Shown here: positions 16,565-25,103 of the stretch, piece by piece
Layout: every line of letters starts with the position of its first letter
Numbering within the stretch: the stretch's first letter is position 1
NCBI RefSeq assembly: GCF_000938255.1
Contig: NZ_JYMR01000050.1
Location: 62,001-126,000, forward strand
Reading direction: 5' to 3'
Source of the DNA: Bradyrhizobium sp. LTSP849
GTDB lineage: Bacteria; Pseudomonadota; Alphaproteobacteria; Rhizobiales; Xanthobacteraceae
Length of the DNA stretch: 64,000 nt
Made by a program: the position numbers and the translations under genes
The notes under the pieces: model-generated
Seen by the model: only the letters and a program-made list of their open reading frames with translations
What the model was told of the DNA's origin: nothing
Databases searched by the model: none

Positions 16565-18328
16565 ATGTCGACGGCCGTGACGGTACGAGACGACGAGATC
16601 AATGTTCGGCCCGGTCGCATCCGGCACGGAAACCGGGGCGCCAAACGTCCAAAGAGCTTCGTCGGCCAGGTGATGCGGGCCGCCAGGAAGGCCGGACATA
16701 CGGGCAAGGAGTTTGGGCGCGGCAGGAGTAGGGGTAGTTCGACGTTTGGACGGGGCCGGCGTGCCGCGCTCTCACTTGCTGCGCGGTCGCCAGGTCGGCG
16801 GGTCGTCATCATGGCTCGGATCGTTCGCCATCAGGGCAAGCGATTTCGCTCGGCGCCACTTTCGAAACACGTCGCGTATCTCAAACGCGAAGGTGTGACC
16901 CGCGATGGCGCCAACGCGCGAATGTTCGGTGCGACCACGGAGGATGCTGACACGAAGGCCTTTGCTGAGCGGTGCGAGGATGATCGGCATCATTTCCGTT
17001 TCACAGTTTCGCCTGAGGACGCGCCCGAGATGGCGGACCTTCGCACCTTTACCCGCGAACTGATGGCCGACGCCGAGCGTGACCTTGATACAAGGCTGGA
17101 CTGGGTGGCGGTGGATCATTGGAACACCGACAATCCTCATGTGCACGTCCTGGTGCGCGGCCGCGCCGATGACGGCAGAGACCTGGTCATCAGCCGCGAC
17201 TACATTAGCTGCGGCTTCCGGGCCCGTGCTGGGGAACGCGTCACCCTGGAACTAGGCCCGCGCTCCGAGCAGGAAATTCGCTTCGCCTTGGAAAAGGAAG
17301 TCGAGGCCGAGCGCTGGACCGGGCTCGACAGGGTACTCCGTGGCGCTGCGGATGATGGAGCCGGTGTGGCTGATCTCAGACCAGGTGTTCCGGATAGCGA
17401 TCCCGAGTTGCGAAGGTTGATGGTCGGACGAGCTGCCAAGCTTGAGCGGCTCGGCCTCGCCGAGCAAGTCGCTCCTGGATGCTGGACGTTGAAGCCTGGA
17501 ATTGAGGGAACACTGCAAGATATCTCGGTACGCGGGGACATCATCAAAACCATGCATCGCGCGATCACAGGTGCCGGACGCGAGCCCGACTTGACAGGGT
17601 TCGCCTTGCATGGCGACCAAGCCGCCGATCCGGTCCAGGGTCGACTTGTGGCTCGGGGGCTGCATGACGAACTGAGAGGTACGGCCTATGCGGTCATCGA
17701 AGGTGTCGATGGACGCACGCACCACCTCGTTTTTTCCGATCTGGAGGTGACCGGAGACGCCAAACCTGGCGCGGTGGTCGAGATGCGGGCCTACGAAGAC
17801 GGGCAGGGGCGCAAACGCTCCTCACTCGCGACGCGATCCGATCTGACGATCGAAGCGCAAGTCGCAGCACCAGGCGCGACCTGGATCGACCGCCAGCTTC
17901 TTGCAAAGGAAGCCACACTAAGCGGAAGTGGATTTGGCGCGGAGGTTCGTGAGGCGATGGATCGTCGTGTCGAATATCTCGCCAGCGAAGGGCTCGCTCG
18001 CCGACAGGGACAGCGGGTCATCTTCGCCCGAGATCTGCTGGACACGTTGCGGAAACGGGACCTGACCGCCGCCGCGGCAAAGCTTTCCACCGAGACCGGA
18101 CTTACCTACCGCCCGTCGGTCGAGGGCGAACATGTCGCGGGTGTCTACCGCGAACGTCTCACGCTGAGTTCGGGCCGCTTTGCGATGATCGACAACGGGC
18201 TCGGCTTCCAACTCGTGCCGTGGAGACCAGCACTTGAGGAACATCTTGGTCGCCAGGTCGCCGGCGTGATGACGTCCAAGGGCGGCGTTGATTGGGGCTT
18301 GGGTCGAAAGCGCGGGCTGGGGCTTTAG
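16565..18328 (+). CDS. Conjugative relaxase, VirD2-like with DUF3363
   Basis: 587 residues. The first 80 residues are strongly basic. The relaxase part carries the histidine triad in VDHWNTDNPHVHVLVRG (about residues 182-198, HxxxxxNPHVHV) that binds the metal for nicking at oriT, and the C-terminal DUF3363 part starts around residue 240 (VADLRPGVPDSDPELRRLMVGRAAKLERLGLAEQ). The family nicks one strand and pilots it through the type IV channel. The tyrosine nucleophile should lie in the N-terminal part, where HVAYLKREGV (about 100-109) is the best candidate. The 235 bases upstream (16330-16564) hold no convincing gene and are one place to look for oriT. Confidence 0.9.
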   Translation: MSTAVTVRDDEINVRPGRIRHGNRGAKRPKSFVGQVMRAARKAGHTGKEFGRGRSRGSSTFGRGRRAALSLAARSPGRRVVIMARIVRHQGKRFRSAPLSKHVAYLKREGVTRDGANARMFGATTEDADTKAFAERCEDDRHHFRFTVSPEDAPEMADLRTFTRELMADAERDLDTRLDWVAVDHWNTDNPHVHVLVRGRADDGRDLVISRDYISCGFRARAGERVTLELGPRSEQEIRFALEKEVEAERWTGLDRVLRGAADDGAGVADLRPGVPDSDPELRRLMVGRAAKLERLGLAEQVAPGCWTLKPGIEGTLQDISVRGDIIKTMHRAITGAGREPDLTGFALHGDQAADPVQGRLVARGLHDELRGTAYAVIEGVDGRTHHLVFSDLEVTGDAKPGAVVEMRAYEDGQGRKRSSLATRSDLTIEAQVAAPGATWIDRQLLAKEATLSGSGFGAEVREAMDRRVEYLASEGLARRQGQRVIFARDLLDTLRKRDLTAAAAKLSTETGLTYRPSVEGEHVAGVYRERLTLSSGRFAMIDNGLGFQLVPWRPALEEHLGRQVAGVMTSKGGVDWGLGRKRGLGL

Positions 18329-18450
18329 ATAATCCGATCGATTTTTGGATCACGGGCCTTGCAATATCTCTGGAATTCTCTCGTTATTTTGAGGTTTAGT
18401 AGACCTTGAACGAGGATCGAGCTGGCTTCTCGAGGTACGGATTCCTCGAA

Positions 18451-19944
18451 ATGGGCCAGCACGCCGATTTTAAGGAGGAGTTCAGTCTGCCACGCTCGAT
18501 CGTCGCCTGGTTTGCCGTCTGCTGGAGCCTGTTCCTGGTAGCCGCTCTCGTTGTGGGTGCGATGCTGATCGCGCTTTACAAGGAGACGACGAGCCAGCGA
18601 ACCGAACGGGCCGCGGCAAATCTTGCGCGGGCCTGCGACGCGGTTCTTCGTGAGATGCGCGTGCCGGCGCCTGCCGGGACCGGCGACGCGGCTGCGGCGG
18701 ACTATTTGTCTTCCGTAAGACGCGCGCTCGAGCCGTTTGCGGGCGTGGAAGGCGGTGTCTGGAACGCGTCTTCCGGTCCGCTCGCTTATGCGTTCCCCAG
18801 CTATGAGGGCAGCGGCCAGAAAACGGACCTGCCGCAGGCGGAAGAGCCGACCATCCGTCAGGTGGTCGAGACCGCGATCCTCGCCCACCGTCCGGTGGAA
18901 TGGAAACGCGACGCGCGTTCGCAGATATTGCTGATGCAGGCCTGCCCGCTTGGAGCCGGGGGGACGGAAATTGCCGCCTGGACCATGACCCGTGTCATCA
19001 CGGTCGGCGGCCGGCCGTTTCTGCTGGCGACCACCGGACTGGCGTTTTTGCTGATTGTCTTGTTGGGGTCGGCGGCGCTGCTTGCGCGGGTGCTCTGGCG
19101 TTGGTCGCAGCGGTTGCGGACCGTGGAAACGGCGCTGGCCTCCGGCGCGGAGGACCTGCCGGTGCTGCAATTGACGGGGCAACGCGATCTCGATCGCATC
19201 GTTGCGGCCATCAACGGCGCCGGTGCTAAGGCCCTGCAAGCCCGCCACCGAACCGAGAGCCTCCAGCAGCGCGTCGCGGAAGGCGAGCGTCTGGCGGCAC
19301 TGGGGCGGGTCGCCGCAGGCGTCGCGCATGAAATACGGAACCCGATCGCGGCGATGCGGTTAAAAGCCGAGAATGCGCTTGCCAGCGAAGCCGATCGGAG
19401 TAGATCGACGGACGCCTTGCAGGTCGTGGTCGAGCAGGTGGGGCGAATGGATCACTTGCTGCAAAATCTGCTTCGGTCGGTGCAGCGCACCGAAATCAGG
19501 CGTCAGCCCGTCATGGATATCCGCGCGTTTCTTACCGCCCATGCTTCCCTGTTTCGCGAGCAGGCCGGACGCCGGCCGATTACCGTCGACGTGGCGGACA
19601 ATTCAGCGCCGGCCGAATTCGATGCGGCCGCGGTCGGGGGAGCGCTCGACAATCTGATTCTCAACGCGATCCAGAATTCGCAGGACGGCGCGCCGATCGT
19701 GCTGCGCTCGGAGATCGAACGCAGCATTCTTCGCTTGTCGGTGTCGGATACGGGCTACGGCGTTCCCGAGAGTATCCGCGAACATTTGTTCGAACCCTTC
19801 GCTACCGGCCGTCCGGACGGAACGGGACTCGGGCTGGCGATGGTTCGTGAGGTGGCTGACGCCCACGGCGGCCGTGCATCCGTCGAGCACCGCACCGACG
19901 GTACCACGTTCACTCTGGAGATTCCGATCGGATCGCACCCATGA
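18451..19944 (+). CDS. Two-component sensor histidine kinase of the cargo regulon
   Basis: About 497 residues. A first membrane segment (VAWFAVCWSLFLVAALVVGAM, about 16-37), a periplasmic sensor part of some 150 residues, a second membrane segment (FLLATTGLAFLLIVLLGSAAL, about 190-211), a linker, the dimerisation helix with the phosphorylated histidine at about residue 293 (AAGVAHEIRNPIAAM), the N-box NLILNAIQNSQDG, and the G-boxes SDTGYGVPESIREHLFEPF and GTGLGLAMV. It is an NtrB/ZraS-like kinase. The start is uncertain: an ATG at 18451 has a poor ribosome binding site, while AAGGAGGAG at 18472-18480 would serve a CTG at 18487 that begins right before the first membrane segment. The stop overlaps the regulator gene by ATGA. 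Confidence 0.88.
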   Translation: MGQHADFKEEFSLPRSIVAWFAVCWSLFLVAALVVGAMLIALYKETTSQRTERAAANLARACDAVLREMRVPAPAGTGDAAAADYLSSVRRALEPFAGVEGGVWNASSGPLAYAFPSYEGSGQKTDLPQAEEPTIRQVVETAILAHRPVEWKRDARSQILLMQACPLGAGGTEIAAWTMTRVITVGGRPFLLATTGLAFLLIVLLGSAALLARVLWRWSQRLRTVETALASGAEDLPVLQLTGQRDLDRIVAAINGAGAKALQARHRTESLQQRVAEGERLAALGRVAAGVAHEIRNPIAAMRLKAENALASEADRSRSTDALQVVVEQVGRMDHLLQNLLRSVQRTEIRRQPVMDIRAFLTAHASLFREQAGRRPITVDVADNSAPAEFDAAAVGGALDNLILNAIQNSQDGAPIVLRSEIERSILRLSVSDTGYGVPESIREHLFEPFATGRPDGTGLGLAMVREVADAHGGRASVEHRTDGTTFTLEIPIGSHP

Positions 19945-21284
19945 CCGCCGTACTAATCGTCGACGACGAAAAGAACCTGCGTGACGGACTTTCGGAGGCC
20001 GTGCGCGATCTCGGATATGAAGCGCTGGTGGCCGCGTCCGGACGCGAGGCGCTGACCATTGCAGCGACCAACACGCCCGGCGCCGTGCTGCTGGATTTGC
20101 GGATGCCGGACATGGATGGTCTCCAGGTCTTGACCCGGCTGCGTGCCGCCGCCGATGGCGCAAATGTCCCGGTCGCGATCATCACGGCCTATGCCACGGC
20201 GGCCAACACCATCGAGGCGATGCGACTCGGCGCCTTCGACCACCTGACAAAACCCATTGGCCGCGAGGATCTGGCGTCGCTGCTGGCGCGCATGATCCGC
20301 CCAGGCGCCACCAAATTGCCGGCCGCGTGTCCGCCTGACGCTGATGACAGCCTGATCGGTTCGAGCCCCGCCATGCGCGAAGTGCAGAAGACCATTGGGC
20401 TGGTCGCCGACAGCGACGCCACGGTGCTCATCACCGGCGAAACCGGTACCGGCAAGGAAGTCGTTGCGCGAACGATCCATCGCGTCGGCGCTCGCGGAAG
20501 CGGTCCGTTCATGGCGCTCAACTGCGCGGCAATTCCGCCGGATCTGCTCGAGAGCGAACTGTTCGGTCACGTCAAAGGAGCCTTCACGGGCGCCATCATT
20601 GAGCGCAAGGGCGCCTTCCGCGAGGCCAGCGGCGGCACGCTTTTCCTCGACGAGATCGGCGACATGGATCTGGCGATGCAGGCCAAGATACTCCGTGCCA
20701 TACAGGAGCGCGTGGTGACGCCGGTCGGTGGCAAGCCGCAAAAGGTCGATGTCCGGATCGTCGCGGCCACCCATCGCGATCTCGAGCAATGGGTGAAGCA
20801 GGGCCGCTTCCGTGAGGATCTGTTCTATCGGCTCAACGTGGTCCCGATCGAATTGCAGCCCCTGCGCCAACGCGTTCCAGACATCCTGCCGCTCGCCGAG
20901 CATTTTCTGGCAATCGCATCCTCGCCAAAAAAGCAGTTGTCCGACGAGGCCGGAGAGCGGCTGACCGGCTATGCGTGGCCCGGCAACGTGCGTGAACTCA
21001 GAAACGCCATGGAACGCGTCGCGGTCATGTGCCGCAGCGATATCGTGGCGGCGAGCGATCTCGATTTCCTGACGGTGTCGGCCGCGAATACGCAAGAGAA
21101 TGGCGTCGACGACGGCCATCTTTCGTCCGCGGTTGAAAACCTGGAGCGCCGATTGATCGCCGAAGCGCTGACGGAATCGAAAGGCAATCGCGCCGAGGCT
21201 GCGCGCCGCCTCGGCATCCATCGGCAGCTTCTGCACGCCAAGGCCGAGAAATACGGGCTGGGCAAACGCAAAAGTCCGGATTGA
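19941..21284 (+). CDS. NtrC-type sigma-54 response regulator
   Basis: 447 residues in three parts. Receiver: DDE at 8-10 and the phosphorylated aspartate D52 in LLDLRMPDMDG, K104 in the HLTKP motif. AAA+ part: Walker A GETGTGKE at 166-173, the sigma-54 contact loop GAFTGA at 213-218, Walker B TLFLDEIGD about 233-241. C-terminal Fis-type helix-turn-helix: NRAEAARRLGIHRQLLHAKAEKYGL (about 412-436). It activates sigma-54 promoters from upstream sites when phosphorylated by the adjacent kinase. The only strong -24/-12 promoter seen nearby is at 21392-21409, at the head of the transport genes, so this is the obvious target. Confidence 0.93.
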   Translation: MTAVLIVDDEKNLRDGLSEAVRDLGYEALVAASGREALTIAATNTPGAVLLDLRMPDMDGLQVLTRLRAAADGANVPVAIITAYATAANTIEAMRLGAFDHLTKPIGREDLASLLARMIRPGATKLPAACPPDADDSLIGSSPAMREVQKTIGLVADSDATVLITGETGTGKEVVARTIHRVGARGSGPFMALNCAAIPPDLLESELFGHVKGAFTGAIIERKGAFREASGGTLFLDEIGDMDLAMQAKILRAIQERVVTPVGGKPQKVDVRIVAATHRDLEQWVKQGRFREDLFYRLNVVPIELQPLRQRVPDILPLAEHFLAIASSPKKQLSDEAGERLTGYAWPGNVRELRNAMERVAVMCRSDIVAASDLDFLTVSAANTQENGVDDGHLSSAVENLERRLIAEALTESKGNRAEAARRLGIHRQLLHAKAEKYGLGKRKSPD

Positions 21285-21320
21285 TGTGGGGGCGTCAAAG
21301 CGTCCGCTTTTGTGACGGCT

Positions 21321-21338
21321 GTCGTCGGGAAAGACGAC
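21321..21338. promoter_or_regulatory. Inverted repeat GTCGTC-N6-GACGAC, candidate activator site
   Basis: A perfect 6-bp inverted repeat (21321-21326 and 21333-21338) lies about 55 to 72 bases upstream of the -24 element, a normal distance for binding of an NtrC-type regulator. It could alternatively be a hairpin behind the regulator gene, though no T-run follows. Confidence 0.4.
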
Positions 21339-21391
21339 GGATTTGATCGGTGGCTCCGCTAATAATCCTATATTTATCAGATATTTAGCCG

Positions 21392-21409
21392 TTGGCACGC
21401 GCCTTGCGA
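21392..21409 (+). promoter_or_regulatory. Sigma-54 (-24/-12) promoter of the cargo operon
   Basis: TTGGCACGCGCCTTGCGA matches the consensus TGGCACG-N4-TTGC at every conserved position. The GG at 21394-21395 and the GC at 21406-21407 are separated by exactly 10 bases as required. Transcription would start near 21419, 36 bases before the ATG at 21455. Confidence 0.85.
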
Positions 21410-21454
21410 AGTAACTGTCAGGACTGACTGGCAGTCGAACGCAAGGAGTTTGTA

Positions 21455-22105
21455 ATGCATTGGATCGACCCTGATTATCTGCCCGAAATCACCGGCACCG
21501 TGGACCAGTTTCTCGTCAATAGGCATGGCGAGGCCGACGGGTTTCTGCTGACCGACGGCGAGGAGGTGCATGTGCCGCCGCATCTATCGGCGCGGCTGCT
21601 GCGCGACGTCCGTCCCGGCAGCGAGGTCAGGGTGCGCGGGGTTCGGCCGCGCGGCGTCCAGATGGTCGCCGCCGTTGCGATCGATACGCCGAAGGGCCGC
21701 ATCCTCGACGATGGCCCTGACGCGCGCGAAGACAATGCGGCATTCGAGAAGGCCAAGCATGGCCCGATGAGCGTGCAAGGCATCGTCAAGCGATCGATTC
21801 ACGGACCGAAGGGCGAGACCCGCGGCGTCGTGCTCGAGGACGGCCGCATCATCAGGCTGCCGCCGCATGAGGCCGAGCGATTTTCCGCGCTGCTTACGCA
21901 GGGAGCGGAGATTGTCGCGGCCGGCGACGGTGCAACGACCTCATTCGGAACGGTCGTCGAAGCTCGCCAGATCGGCGCCTCCGCCGAAACGATGAAGACG
22001 GTCGGCCCGAAGAAGCCCAAGCATGGTCCGGACCACAAGGGGCCGAAGCAGCCGGGCAAGAAGCACGGACCCAAACACGACGAGAAACACGCGCACGCCG
22101 AATGA
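21455..22105 (+). CDS. Duplicated-domain protein with His/Lys-rich tail
   Basis: 216 residues, soluble, with no signal peptide. It consists of two similar beta-rich units of roughly 65 residues: unit 1 (about 11-75) contains GFLLTDGEEVHVPPHLSARL and PGSEVRVRG, unit 2 (about 105-165) contains GVVLEDGRIIRLPPHEAERF and QGAEIVAAG. The shared pattern is DGxxxxxPPHxxxxxxxLxxGxEVxxxG, suggesting a repeated OB-like fold. The tail (about 180-216) is unusually rich in K, H, G and P and looks like a metal- or polyanion-binding tail. It is the first gene behind the sigma-54 promoter and overlaps the next frame. I know no named family for it. Confidence 0.75.
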   Translation: MHWIDPDYLPEITGTVDQFLVNRHGEADGFLLTDGEEVHVPPHLSARLLRDVRPGSEVRVRGVRPRGVQMVAAVAIDTPKGRILDDGPDAREDNAAFEKAKHGPMSVQGIVKRSIHGPKGETRGVVLEDGRIIRLPPHEAERFSALLTQGAEIVAAGDGATTSFGTVVEARQIGASAETMKTVGPKKPKHGPDHKGPKQPGKKHGPKHDEKHAHAE

Positions 22106-22176
22106 TTGCCGCGTCTGCGGCGATGGAAACCCATCGCTGCTCCGCGATGTGCCCTGATAACCCAGAGATCGATGCG

Positions 22177-23289
22177 ATGACCGACACAACTGAAAAGCCG
22201 CTGCGTTTCCTTCAGATCGGAGATCTGCACATCACCGAAGCCGGTTTGCAGAACCATGTCGATTTGCGCCGCATTGTCGATGAGGTGAACGGCAATACAA
22301 ATGGACGAATTGATTTCGTCTATTTGCCCGGTGATAACGCCGACGACGGCGCACCGGAGCAATTCCGCATCGTCCACGACGAGTTGTCGCGCCTGATCGC
22401 GCCATGGCATGGGATCCCGGGCGACCACGACTTCAAGCCAAAATCGCTCGACAATTTCTACGGTGGCCTTCACGTCCGGAAGCTGCCCTACGTCATTGAG
22501 ATATCCGGTTGCCGCTGCATCTTTCTCGATGTCGTGTCGCGCGGCACTGGTGGTCCGGACTTCCGGCTCGGCGCCGTGCGTCTGGTCTGGCTGCGCGGCC
22601 AGTTGGACGCGGCGCGGCGCGACGGCAAAACGGCTGCGGTGTTCATGCACGCCTATCCCGCCGATCTCGGAGAGGAGGCGGCCGAAATTACTGCCATGCT
22701 CGACGAAAGCCCCGTCGCGCTCGTGAGCATGGGCCACACCCACTACAACGAGATCAGTCGCGACGGCCGAACTATCTATACCGCCACGCGCTCGACGGGA
22801 CAAATCGAGGAAGGCGACGTCGGCTTCACATTTGCGGCCATCGACCGCGGCGCGGTGAGCTGGCGCTTCAAGCCGCTCGATTCGCCCTGGCCGTTCGTCA
22901 TGATCACGTCGCCGTCCGACCGACGGCTGGCGATCGCGCCGCATTTTGGCGAGGCAAACGCCCGTCGCGAGGTCAGAGCCTCGGCCTGGGGCGCCGTTCC
23001 GATCGCGCAAGCCGAATTCAGGATCGATGATCAGGCCTGGCACCCGATGTTTGGTGGCGACAGCGGCTTGTTCGGCGCCGACCTCACGGCTCCAGATTGG
23101 CCGTTCCGGCTGAGCGTTCGGATGACCGATCAGCAGCGCAATCAGGACACCGACACTATCGAAGTGGCGCCATATGTGGCGGGAGACAACAAACCGACCG
23201 GCAGCGATGCCGCCAACATCGGTGCGTGGCCGGAGCGGCATCTGTTCGGAACCCAGCTCGGGCCGAACAGGAATGGAAGGAAATGGTGA
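22177..23289 (+). CDS. Calcineurin-like metallophosphoesterase
   Basis: 370 residues counted from ATG 22177. All metal-binding motifs are present in order: GDLHI (about 14-18), PGDNADDG (about 51-58), GDHDFK (about 85-90, the GNHD box with D in place of N), the histidine in FMHAYP (about 160), and MGHTHYNE (about 186-193). The C-terminal 130 residues form a beta-rich extra domain. It hydrolyses a phospho-ester; the substrate is unknown. An ATG at 22102 overlapping the previous stop would add 25 residues; I prefer 22177 because the sequence there begins directly with the strand before the GDxH motif. Confidence 0.88.
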   Translation: MTDTTEKPLRFLQIGDLHITEAGLQNHVDLRRIVDEVNGNTNGRIDFVYLPGDNADDGAPEQFRIVHDELSRLIAPWHGIPGDHDFKPKSLDNFYGGLHVRKLPYVIEISGCRCIFLDVVSRGTGGPDFRLGAVRLVWLRGQLDAARRDGKTAAVFMHAYPADLGEEAAEITAMLDESPVALVSMGHTHYNEISRDGRTIYTATRSTGQIEEGDVGFTFAAIDRGAVSWRFKPLDSPWPFVMITSPSDRRLAIAPHFGEANARREVRASAWGAVPIAQAEFRIDDQAWHPMFGGDSGLFGADLTAPDWPFRLSVRMTDQQRNQDTDTIEVAPYVAGDNKPTGSDAANIGAWPERHLFGTQLGPNRNGRKW

Positions 23290-23340
23290 ACCGTACAGCT
23301 TGCACGTGGGCACAGGATTTTTGGGCGAAGGAATTGCGAG

Positions 23341-23796
23341 ATGCAGAATATCAGTCCGGCCTGGCTCTATCCGATCATCCTCGTCGCGGGCGCGTTGCAG
23401 GCGTGGGGTCCGCCGATGAATCACACGCTGCGCGTTTCGCTGGAAAACCCATGGCTCGCGAGCCTCGTCTCGTTCCTGCCGATCGTTGCCCTTCTGGTCT
23501 GTCTCATCATGTGCCTTCCGCATCCGCTGCCGAGCGAGCGCGGGCTGGCTGAGATGCCGTGGTGGGCGCCTCTCGGCGGCCTGGTTGGCGCGTTCGCGGT
23601 CGTCGCCGGATTGCTGTTCGTCGGCATGGTTGGCGCCGGCACGTTCGCCGGACTGACCATCACCGCGAACATCCTGATGTCGCTGGTGATCGACCGCTTC
23701 GGAATGTTCGGCATGCAAGTCCATGAGTTCAGTGCGGGCCGTGTTGCCGGTGCGGCGCTGATGGTCGCCGGGATCACGCTGATATCGAAATTCTAG
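23341..23796 (+). CDS. YdcZ/DUF606-type membrane transporter
   Basis: 151 residues with five hydrophobic segments, starting with YPIILVAGALQAWGPPMNHTL (about 10-30) and ending with FSAGRVAGAALMVAGITLISKF. The spacing and the pattern PWWAPLGGLVGAFAVVAGLLFVGMVGAGTFAGLTITANI match the DUF606 (YdcZ) group of the drug/metabolite transporter superfamily, small proteins that often work as dimers. It is the third gene after the sigma-54 promoter. Confidence 0.82.
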   Translation: MQNISPAWLYPIILVAGALQAWGPPMNHTLRVSLENPWLASLVSFLPIVALLVCLIMCLPHPLPSERGLAEMPWWAPLGGLVGAFAVVAGLLFVGMVGAGTFAGLTITANILMSLVIDRFGMFGMQVHEFSAGRVAGAALMVAGITLISKF

Positions 23797-23828
23797 GTTT
23801 CGCAAGACGTCGAAGATCGGAGCGCAAC

Positions 23829-25103
23829 GTGACACAAGCCTCGAACAGGCCGGCCTCGAAAGGCCTCTGGCCGCTGCTGTCGCTGAACTTCTTCATGGCC
23901 GACATGCAGGCGGGCATCGGTCCGTTTCTCGGCGTCTTCCTGCTGGCGCATGGCTGGCAGAGCGGACTGATCGGAACGGTGATGACGGTCGGCGGCGTGG
24001 CCGGCATGCTGGTGACCACGCCTGCAGGCGCGCTGGTCGATGCGACCAGACGCAAGAAGCTCTACGTGATTATCCCCGGCATCTGCACCCTGATCGCGTC
24101 CGGTCTGATTCTGCTTTCGCAGAACTTCTGGCTAGTCACGCTATCGCAGGTCGCAACCGCGATCGCCGGCGCCGCGATCGGTCCCGCGGTGTCAGGCATC
24201 ACGCTCGGCATCGTGCGTCAAACCGGGTTCAACCGGCAGATCGGACATAATCAGGCGCTCAATCATGCCGGCAACATGGTGGGAGCCGGTCTTTCGGGCC
24301 TGCTGGGATGGCAGTTCGGCTTTACCGCTGTGTTCTGGCTTGCCGCCTTGTTCGGTATTCTCTCAATTATTTCCGTGCTGATGATTCCGGGCGCCGCCAT
24401 TGATGACGATGAAGCCCGCGGCCTGAAGAAGACTGGCGACGAGACCGGCAAGGTCGGCGGCATCACCGTGCTTCTCGAATGCAAGCCGTTGTTGATCCTT
24501 GCCGCGGCGCTGGCCTGCTTTCATCTCGGCAACGGAGCGATGCTGCCGCTCTACGGTCTTGCCGTCGTTGCCAACAAGCAGGGCGACCCCGCCGGCTTCG
24601 TCGCCATGACCATCGTCGTCGCGCAGGTCACGATGATCCTCGCATCCCTGATCGCCATGCGGCTTGCCGACAGAAAAGGTTACTGGCTGGTGCTGCTGAT
24701 TTCCTTTGTCGCCCTGCCGATTCGTGGCGTCATCGCTGCCCATGTCATGAACAAATGGGGCGCATACCCGGTGCAGATCCTCGATGGCATCGGCGCCGGA
24801 CTTCAGAGCGTGGCTGTGCCGGGGCTGGTGGCGCGTATCCTGAGCGGCACCGGACGCGTTAATGTCGGACATGGCGCCGTCATAACCGTGCAAGGCCTTG
24901 GCGCATCGCTCAGCCCGGCCATCGGCGGATGGATCGCGCAAGGTATCGGCTACGGCCCGATGTTTTTGATCCTCGGCAGCTTTGCACTGGGATCCGCCGC
25001 GCTATGGCTTGGTTTCGCGTCGATCCTTAGGCCTGCCTGCGCGCGCCCGAATGGTTCGCAGGGCGCGGCGCCTGCCGGCGCGCTGGCGGTAGGAGCGCGG
25101 TGA
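23829..25103 (+). CDS. Major facilitator superfamily transporter
   Basis: 424 residues starting at GTG 23829, with about twelve membrane segments. The first half carries the MFS loop motif as GALVDATRRKKLYV (about 63-76); the second half has ALIAMRLADRKGYWLV (about 275-290). A central loop (about 190-215, GAAIDDDEARGLKKTGDETGKVGG) divides the halves. The stop codon overlaps the next gene's start (TGATG). Direction of transport and substrate are not predictable; its company with an ArsB-like permease and a YdcZ-type transporter points to a multi-transporter efflux or uptake regulon. Confidence 0.88.
   Translation: MTQASNRPASKGLWPLLSLNFFMADMQAGIGPFLGVFLLAHGWQSGLIGTVMTVGGVAGMLVTTPAGALVDATRRKKLYVIIPGICTLIASGLILLSQNFWLVTLSQVATAIAGAAIGPAVSGITLGIVRQTGFNRQIGHNQALNHAGNMVGAGLSGLLGWQFGFTAVFWLAALFGILSIISVLMIPGAAIDDDEARGLKKTGDETGKVGGITVLLECKPLLILAAALACFHLGNGAMLPLYGLAVVANKQGDPAGFVAMTIVVAQVTMILASLIAMRLADRKGYWLVLLISFVALPIRGVIAAHVMNKWGAYPVQILDGIGAGLQSVAVPGLVARILSGTGRVNVGHGAVITVQGLGASLSPAIGGWIAQGIGYGPMFLILGSFALGSAALWLGFASILRPACARPNGSQGAAPAGALAVGAR

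Noticed and set aside
18340..18360. TTGGATCACGGGCCTTGCA as a second sigma-54 promoter before the kinase gene
   Set aside because: The GG and GC dinucleotides are 12 bases apart instead of 10, which abolishes sigma-54 recognition.
21799..23835. 678-codon minus-strand open frame opposite the metallophosphoesterase
   Set aside because: It is the reverse shadow of well supported plus-strand genes in high-GC DNA; it has no start signal or domain.
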